A DNA stretch of 63,691 nt. Origin: Acidobacteriota bacterium. Its GTDB lineage: Bacteria; Acidobacteriota; Vicinamibacteria; Vicinamibacterales; CAVVIG01. The notes under the pieces are model-generated. The model did no database searches. It was not told where the DNA came from and saw nothing but the letters and a program-made list of their open reading frames with translations. The stretch's first letter is position 1; the number at the start of each line of letters is the position of its first letter. Location of the stretch: contig QHWJ01000342.1 of NCBI GenBank assembly GCA_003222535.1, forward strand, positions 1-63,691, given 5' to 3'. The position numbers and the translations under genes are program-made. This document shows positions 59,225-63,691 of this stretch, in pieces.

Positions 59225-59384
59225 GAATCAGTCCTTGGTGCTAGGTACATGGTCCTTCGGCCGTCCAAAGTCCATGGTCCTTCGTCCCGCGCACCACGGA
59301 CCCTCGGACCAAGGACTTCGGACCAAGGACTTCGGACCAAGGACTGAGGACGGACCAAGAACCAAGAACGAAGGACCGAGGACC
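59225..59384. repeat. Two-armed TGGTCCTTCG / CGGACCAAGGACTT array
   Basis: TCCTTGGTGCTAGGTACATG and CATGGTCCTTCGTCC on the left; three tandem ACTTCGGACCAAGG units and further GGACCAAGAACC on the right. Fills the whole gap. Confidence 0.85.
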
Positions 59385-60338
59385 TCACGCGAGCGCGCGC
59401 TTCTCGAACTCGAAGCACTTCTTGACCTCCTCGACCGGCGTGCCGGCCCCACGGTATTCATATTCGATGTAGGCCGGGATCGGCCAGCGTTCTTTTTTGA
59501 GGAGTTGCAGGACCTCGCGGATGGGGGTGTCGCCTTCACCCCACGGCATGTTGTCGCCCTGATGCTTTTTGCGATCCTTCACGTGGAGGTTCGTGATGTC
59601 GGCGTGATGTGACGTGATGTACGCGACCGGGTCGAAATCGGCGGAAACGAAGTGTCCGATGTCCAGATTGACCTTGAGGTACTTCGACAGCTTCATCGCG
59701 GCGGCGAAGCTGTCCGGCGTCGCGAACTCGTTGGGATCGGTGACGTTGGAATGGCCGTGCATTCCGATGTTCATTTTGTGCGCGTCGGCGATTGGCGCGA
59801 TCCGCCTGGCGACCTCGAGCGTGGTGGAGGTCGTCATGACGCGGGCGCCGAGCGCCTTCGCGATCTCGAACCCACGGTCGATCTCGGCGTCGGTGAAGCT
59901 GGTGTTCATGTTGTGGCAGAAGGCGTAGACCGTGATGCCGGCGGCGTCGAACTTTTTCCTGACGGCCCGGAAATGATCGATCGGCGTCTGGAGACGCCAC
60001 GTGCGAAGGTCCTCGCGGGCCTTCACCGCCTCGGGCGACGGCGGGCCGCCACGCTGGCCGCGGCCGGCGGAGAACTGCGGCTCGATTTGCGGCGAGAACA
60101 GCTCGCACTCGGTGAGCCCGGCCTCGGTCATCGCCTTGATCACGACGTCGACGGAGTCGGCCGCGCCGGCCGGCCGCGGCAGATCGCGAAAGCTGTAGGT
60201 CTGCACGCCGAGGTGAACGCCGTTGATCGTGGAGCTGGCCGCGCCCTCTGCCGTCGCGCCCTCTCCAGTAGTGTCCGGCTTCAGCCGGACCAATCCCGCG
60301 GCCAGCGCGAGCTTTCCAAATTCACGTCGTGTGATCAT
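59385..60338 (-). CDS. Tat-exported sugar isomerase/epimerase-like TIM barrel
   Basis: 317 residues. Tat leader ITRREFGKLALAAGL interrupted by VRLKPDTTGEG, a translated REP palindrome (60273-60290). TIM-barrel metal ligands: FCHNMNTSFTDAEID, MNIGMHGHSNVTD, KVNLDIGHFVSADFD, ITNLHVKDRKKHQGD, AYIEYEYRGAG. Typical exported xylose-isomerase-like protein of this phylum. The palindrome sits between hydrophobic core and cleavage region; export may be affected. Confidence 0.87.
   Translation of the reverse strand: MITRREFGKLALAAGLVRLKPDTTGEGATAEGAASSTINGVHLGVQTYSFRDLPRPAGAADSVDVVIKAMTEAGLTECELFSPQIEPQFSAGRGQRGGPPSPEAVKAREDLRTWRLQTPIDHFRAVRKKFDAAGITVYAFCHNMNTSFTDAEIDRGFEIAKALGARVMTTSTTLEVARRIAPIADAHKMNIGMHGHSNVTDPNEFATPDSFAAAMKLSKYLKVNLDIGHFVSADFDPVAYITSHHADITNLHVKDRKKHQGDNMPWGEGDTPIREVLQLLKKERWPIPAYIEYEYRGAGTPVEEVKKCFEFEKRALA
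60273..60290. repeat. GTCCGGCTTCAGCCGGAC palindrome inside a Tat leader
   Basis: Identical to the copy at 54553. In frame, reads VRLKPDTT. Confidence 0.9.
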
Positions 60339-60350
60339 ATTGTCCTCTCT

Positions 60351-60373
60351 CGCTCGGCTGAAGCCTTCGCGCT
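60351..60373. repeat. Family-2 palindromic element
   Basis: CGCTCGGCTGAAGCCTTCGC followed by GCT, the reverse complement of the copy at 62359-62381. Confidence 0.8.
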
Positions 60374-60469
60374 CCGACGTCCGGCTAAGTACTCGATTTC
60401 ACACTTACGGCGACGTGTTTCGTGACGGCGCTCGGTGCCCCATTTCAGAAATACGACGACATACTTGGC

Positions 60470-60695
60470 CACAGAGAACACAAAGACACAGAGAAGAACA
60501 CGCTTCGGTAGCGCGCTCGACGCGGCGCCGCCGAGCGGCGGGCGAGGCGTGCCAACCGCAAACGAACGACCACTGGACTGTGGCTCGGTCGTTCGTTTGC
60601 GGTCGGCGCGCCTCACGGCGCGGCCTGCGGTGCAGGCCGCCCGCGTCGAGCGCCTCTGTGTCTCCGTGTCTCCGTGTCTCCGTGGCTTGTCCAAA
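60470..60695. repeat. Large nested hairpin flanked by CACAGAG / CTCTGTG arrays
   Basis: Outermost: GCCACAGAGAACACAAAGAC versus CTCCGTGTCTCCGTGTCTCC and CGTGGC. Next: CGCTCGACGCGG (about 60509) versus CGCGTCGAGCG (about 60645). Then GGCGTGCC/GGCGCGCC and the perfect 17-bp ACCGCAAACGAACGACC (60555-60571) versus its inverse (60587-60603), loop 15 bp. No ORF is credible inside. The whole 60339-60725 gap is repeat material. Confidence 0.8.
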
Positions 60696-60725
60696 TCAAT
60701 ACACTACGAAATTCTGCACTAAGGG

Positions 60726-62390
60726 TTATTGATACAGCGCAAACGAATACAGCGTGTCGCCGGCCGCCACCAGGACGTGCTGCCGCCCGTCGACCATGTA
60801 CGTTTCCGGCGCGTTCGACACCTGACCGATCTGCGTGTGCCACAGCGGCCTGCCGCCGGCCGGATCGAACGCGACGAAGTTGCCCGAGACGTCGCCGCCG
60901 AAGAGCAGCTTTCCGGCCGTCGTCAGCAATCCCGGCGCGCCGCGAGAGCCGCCCGCCGTCCTGAATTTGTGGCGCCACACCGTCTTGCCGGTCTTGTAGT
61001 CGATCGCCGAAATGTAGGTGCCCATCGAGCCGACGCCGATTTCGTCCTTGCCGCCGAGCCCCATCGCGCCGCGCGGATCCGTTTCGCTCAGGTAATACAT
61101 CGCGTAGGTCTCCGACGTCGGCACGTAGAGGAGCCCGGTGTCGGGACTGTAGGCGGGCGGCGGCCAGTTGGTGGCCCCTCCATTGGCCGCGGACACGAGC
61201 GCGCCGGCGATGTGGTGATCCTTGGCGGGCAGCGTGAAGTAATAGCCGTTGCGGCTGGCGGTGAGCACCATCGTGCGCGGGCCGCTGCCGCCGAACATGC
61301 CATCGACCAGCACCGGCGTCTGCGCGGAGTCCCAGTCGTGCGTGTCGTGCGGCGACGTCTGGTAGTACCACTCCATCTTGCCGGTGTCGACGTTCACCGC
61401 CACGATCGCGCACGTGAACAGATTGTCCATCCCCTCGCCACGCGGCTTCGACGTGTACGCCGGCGTCGGATTGCCCGTGCCGAAGATGTACAGCTTCGTG
61501 TCGGGATCGTAGACGCCCGGCAGCCACGGATGACCGCCGCCATGCCGCGCCGCGTCGAGGCTTTTCCACGTGTCCAGCCCGGGATCGCCCGGATTCATCG
61601 GCACGGTGTAGAACCGCCACTGCCGGTCGCCGGTTTCGGGATCGTACGAGGTGAGATATCCCGGTGAATCGAGATCGTTGCCGGTGCCGACGAGGATGTG
61701 GTTGCCGATCGCCATCGGCGCGGACGTCAGGAAATACTGCTGCGCGAAGCTCGCCGCTTCCTTGTGCCAGCGCTCCCTGCCCGTCCGCGCATCGAGCGAG
61801 ACGAAGTAATCGTCCGGCGTGACGAAGTACAGATAGTTGCCCCACATCGCCGCGCCGCGGTTGCCGATGTGCGTGCCGCCCTTCGTCTTCCAGAAGTAGT
61901 GCCACAACTCGTGACCGTCGTTGGCGTCGAGCGCCCACACGTTGTCGGGCGCGGTGACGTACAGCACGTTGTTCACCATCAGCACGGCGCCCTTCACCGC
62001 CGCGCCGCCGACCGCGATGTCGCCCGTGCCTTCGCCGCCCACGATCGTTTTCGCGGCGGGACCCGAGCCGGTTCCGCCGGTGATTTTCGCGACCCACGCG
62101 AGCGTCAGGTTTTTCACGTTCGACTGATCGATCTGCGTGAGCGCGCTGTAGCGGCGGCCGGTGTAGTCGCCGGAGTACGACGTCCACTGATCGGCGAGCG
62201 GCTTGAGCAGCGCCGCCGGATCGAGACCCTGCGCACCCACGACAGTGAACGCGAAGCCCGCAAAGAACGCCAGGAACGCAAAGAGAGAAATTGCTTTTGC
62301 ACGCTTTGCGGCCTTTGCGTTTGATGTCGTTGGGGTAGTAAACGCTGTCGTCGTGCGTAGCGCGAAGGCTTCAGCCGAGCGGTTTCTCAT
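60726..62390 (-). CDS. PQQ-dependent dehydrogenase (quinoprotein alcohol/sugar dehydrogenase type)
   Basis: 554 residues. Eight-bladed propeller repeats (NVWALDANDGHELWHYFWKT, YFVSLDARTGRERWHKEAAS, LTSYDPETGDRQWRFYT, AIDYKTGKTVWRHKFRTAGG, VAFDPAGGRPLWHTQIGQ) with QTSPHDTHDWDSAQTPVLVD. No heme domain, so it relies on the cytochrome c encoded just upstream. The first 50 residues are odd: AEAFALRTT comes from the palindrome at 62359 and NAKAAKRAKAISLFAFLAFF from a CGCAAAG repeat; together they still make a plausible signal peptide (AFLAFFAGFAFTVVGAQG). ATGA overlap with the cytochrome gene. Confidence 0.9.
   Translation of the reverse strand: MRNRSAEAFALRTTTAFTTPTTSNAKAAKRAKAISLFAFLAFFAGFAFTVVGAQGLDPAALLKPLADQWTSYSGDYTGRRYSALTQIDQSNVKNLTLAWVAKITGGTGSGPAAKTIVGGEGTGDIAVGGAAVKGAVLMVNNVLYVTAPDNVWALDANDGHELWHYFWKTKGGTHIGNRGAAMWGNYLYFVTPDDYFVSLDARTGRERWHKEAASFAQQYFLTSAPMAIGNHILVGTGNDLDSPGYLTSYDPETGDRQWRFYTVPMNPGDPGLDTWKSLDAARHGGGHPWLPGVYDPDTKLYIFGTGNPTPAYTSKPRGEGMDNLFTCAIVAVNVDTGKMEWYYQTSPHDTHDWDSAQTPVLVDGMFGGSGPRTMVLTASRNGYYFTLPAKDHHIAGALVSAANGGATNWPPPAYSPDTGLLYVPTSETYAMYYLSETDPRGAMGLGGKDEIGVGSMGTYISAIDYKTGKTVWRHKFRTAGGSRGAPGLLTTAGKLLFGGDVSGNFVAFDPAGGRPLWHTQIGQVSNAPETYMVDGRQHVLVAAGDTLYSFALYQ
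62359..62381. repeat. Family-2 palindromic element at the PQQ-dehydrogenase start
   Basis: AGCGCGAAGGCTTCAGCCGAGCG, within codons 4-14. Confidence 0.85.
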
Positions 62391-63304
62391 TTCAGTGTCA
62401 CCAGAAACGCCGTCACGTTGTGAATGTCGGCGTCCGCGTAGGTCCGCAGAAGATCCCGGTGCGGCTCCAGCGGATCGTGGACCTCCACCTTCGGCGTGTC
62501 GCCGGAGGTGCGGAGCGAGCGGCGCGTGCCGTCGGCCGTGGTGAGCGAGACCGCGAAATCGTCGAGCCGATCGAGCGTGCCGTCGATCTTCTCACCCGAC
62601 GGCAGCGTCACGGTGACGGTCACCGGCTTGAGCGTCACCGGCGGCGGACCGCCGCGGCCGCCGCCGCTTCCAGGCATCAGCCACGTCTGCTGCAGCATCC
62701 GCTCATCGGGGATCTTCGTCGAGATGCCACCGAGATCGCCCGTCGTCGAATGACAGGCCGCGCACTTCGCGTCGAAGAACGCCGCGCCCGCCTTCGCATC
62801 GCCGACGATGATGCTGGCCGGCTTCAGCCGCGACTCGTCGTACCCCGCGGCTTTGAACGTGTGGATGAAGGCGGCAACGTCGCTCGTCTGCTCACGGCTG
62901 AACGCGAACTTCGGCATGCCGCGATCCGGGCGGCCGTTCTGGACGACCGGTGCGATCAGCTCGCCGCGCTGATCGTCGAGCACGATCGACGAGCGCAGGA
63001 GGCTCGGCCCGCTGTCGCCGCCGCGCGTGTCGGCGCCGTGGCAGAACTGGCAGTTCACGCCGTAGAGCGCCCTGCCGCGCTCGATCGCCGCCGGATCGCC
63101 GGGCGGCCGTTCCGGATACGCCGTGCGGGGCGTGATTGCGGCGCCGCGGCCGCCGCGCCCGCCGCCCTGTGTCGGCGGCTGCGCCTCGATCGTCACGGCT
63201 GCGACGACGAACAACGCAGAAACCGCCGAACTCGCAGAAAAAAGCCTGGCTCTGCGAGTTCTGCGAGTTCTGCGTTGATCGTCGTGGACAGGGGGGACGG
63301 CCAT
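62387..63304 (-). CDS. Exported diheme cytochrome c
   Basis: 305 residues. Two CxxCH: GVNCQFCHGADTRGGDSGPS and DAKCAACHSTTGDLGG; GMPKFAFSREQTSDVAAFIH carries the Met/axial region of the first domain. A beta-rich insert follows (VTVTVTLPSGEKIDGTLDRL) and the C-terminus VEVHDPLEPHRDLLRTYADA closes the second domain. Electron acceptor for the coupled PQQ enzyme. The leader RRTRRTRRARLFSASSAVSA-LFVVAA is derived from a GTTCTGCGAGTTCTGCG repeat yet reads as a signal peptide. Confidence 0.9.
   Translation of the reverse strand: MAVPPVHDDQRRTRRTRRARLFSASSAVSALFVVAAVTIEAQPPTQGGGRGGRGAAITPRTAYPERPPGDPAAIERGRALYGVNCQFCHGADTRGGDSGPSLLRSSIVLDDQRGELIAPVVQNGRPDRGMPKFAFSREQTSDVAAFIHTFKAAGYDESRLKPASIIVGDAKAGAAFFDAKCAACHSTTGDLGGISTKIPDERMLQQTWLMPGSGGGRGGPPPVTLKPVTVTVTLPSGEKIDGTLDRLDDFAVSLTTADGTRRSLRTSGDTPKVEVHDPLEPHRDLLRTYADADIHNVTAFLVTLK
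63207..63282. repeat. Inverted AACGCAGAAACC / AGTTCTGCGAGTTCTGCG array inside the cytochrome leader
   Basis: Left AACGCAGAAACCGCCGAACT and CGCAGAAAA, right CTGCGAGTTCTGCGAGTTCT and GCGTTG. Same unit at about 57902-57975. Confidence 0.85.
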
Positions 63305-63314
63305 CCGTGAAACC

Positions 63315-63655
63315 TTACTCTAAAACAGCAGCTCCAGGGATGGCGAACGCAACGTACGCTCCGCCCGATTCCGCCGGGCCATTCGGTCGCGATCTCCCAC
63401 CGCCGGCCGCCACGACGACGAACTGACGTCCGCCGGCCTCGTAGATCGACGGCGTCGCGCTCCCAGAGAATGGCAGCGTCGCTTGCCACAGCAGCTCGCC
63501 GGTCGCCTTGTCGAATGTTCAGTGAGAAGCTGCCTGGCGAACGGCGCGGGCTTCCTGGGGATCGGTTGAGTGGCCGCGGCGCGCTCGCCGTCCACGGTGC
63601 TCTCGGGGAACCTGTCGTTCTGGATCGGAAACAGAGGTGTGCCGGTTACGCGTGA
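63315..63655 (-). pseudogene. Quinoprotein glucose-dehydrogenase-like gene with a large internal deletion
   Basis: Minus strand first reads RVTGTPLFPIQNDRFPESTV, then [19 protein letters not shown], then after a break reads [40 protein letters not shown] and [17 protein letters not shown] with TAA at 63315. These are, in order, a middle block and the C-terminus of membrane-type PQQ dehydrogenases, joined out of frame with roughly 150-250 residues missing. The 5' end runs into a CACGAAAA repeat at 63661-63691. Confidence 0.75.
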
Positions 63656-63691
63656 ATGCGACCACGAAAACACGAAAGTACGAAGAAGAAC

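Noticed and set aside
1-63691. tRNA or rRNA genes
   Set aside because: I scanned the gaps for cloverleaf arms, CCA-adjacent acceptor stems and rRNA-like blocks and saw none; a covariance scan would be needed to exclude small ncRNAs.

Overview
The window is about 63.7 kb of high-GC bacterial chromosome. The set of features (merged str-S10-spc ribosomal operon, an Oar-like TonB receptor with a carboxypeptidase-regulatory domain, secreted glucose-methanol/sugar-isomerase genes with Tat-type leaders, PQQ and multiheme c-type enzymes, and very abundant short palindromic repeats that translate as SGFSR or VRLKPDT) suggests a soil or sediment Acidobacteriota, most likely Vicinamibacteria. That taxonomic call is inference; no rRNA gene is present.

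Layout. (1) 1-13005, minus strand: rpsL-rpsG-fusA-rpsJ-rplC-D-W-B-rpsS-rplV-rpsC-rplP-rpmC-rpsQ-rplN-X-E-rpsN-H-rplF-R-rpsE-rpmD(partial), with a recognisable promoter at about 13286-13315. tuf is missing between fusA and rpsJ. Most of the wider gaps carry a two-armed array of 7-10 bp repeats, and a 187/188-bp tandem duplication has made a small rplP-rpsC chimera. (2) 13.3-24.3 kb: pilT with a partner gene, a branched-chain aminotransferase, a creatininase-like exported protein, a histidine kinase/response regulator pair, small exported proteins, an ATP-dependent DNA ligase. (3) 24.3-28.7 kb: succinate dehydrogenase of the actinobacterial Sdh1 layout (FeS, flavoprotein, 5-helix anchor), divergent from a ToxR/CadC-like regulator. 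(4) 28.8-39.9 kb: ankyrin-like exported protein, RRM RNA-binding protein, membrane spermidine-synthase-like protein, DUF1080 protein, TonB receptor, Gfo/Idh dehydrogenase, with several gene remnants. (5) 39.9-42.25 kb: a low-coding-density stretch with gene remnants, a BrnT/BrnA toxin-antitoxin pair, DUF2283 and one good integron attC site, which looks like a decaying cassette array. (6) 42.27-54.37 kb: an extracellular-electron-transfer locus. On the minus strand are a 23-heme cytochrome, a frameshifted b-type membrane cytochrome and a flavin/2Fe-2S reductase. Divergently on the plus strand are NHL protein, OmcE-like tetraheme cytochrome, PpiC isomerase, outer-membrane beta-barrel, second NHL protein, and a cytochrome with 10 canonical heme motifs, mostly translationally coupled. 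(7) 54.7-63.7 kb, minus strand: flavin reductase, MFS transporter, two sugar isomerase-like proteins, a Gfo/Idh dehydrogenase, a PQQ dehydrogenase with its diheme cytochrome c, and a decayed quinoprotein dehydrogenase.

The main points for a second look are the OmcE-like cytochrome-filament locus (6), the palindromic repeat-array system that fills gaps and enters proteins across the whole window (with small accessory ORFs lying between inverted arms), and the attC-bearing cassette remnant (5).
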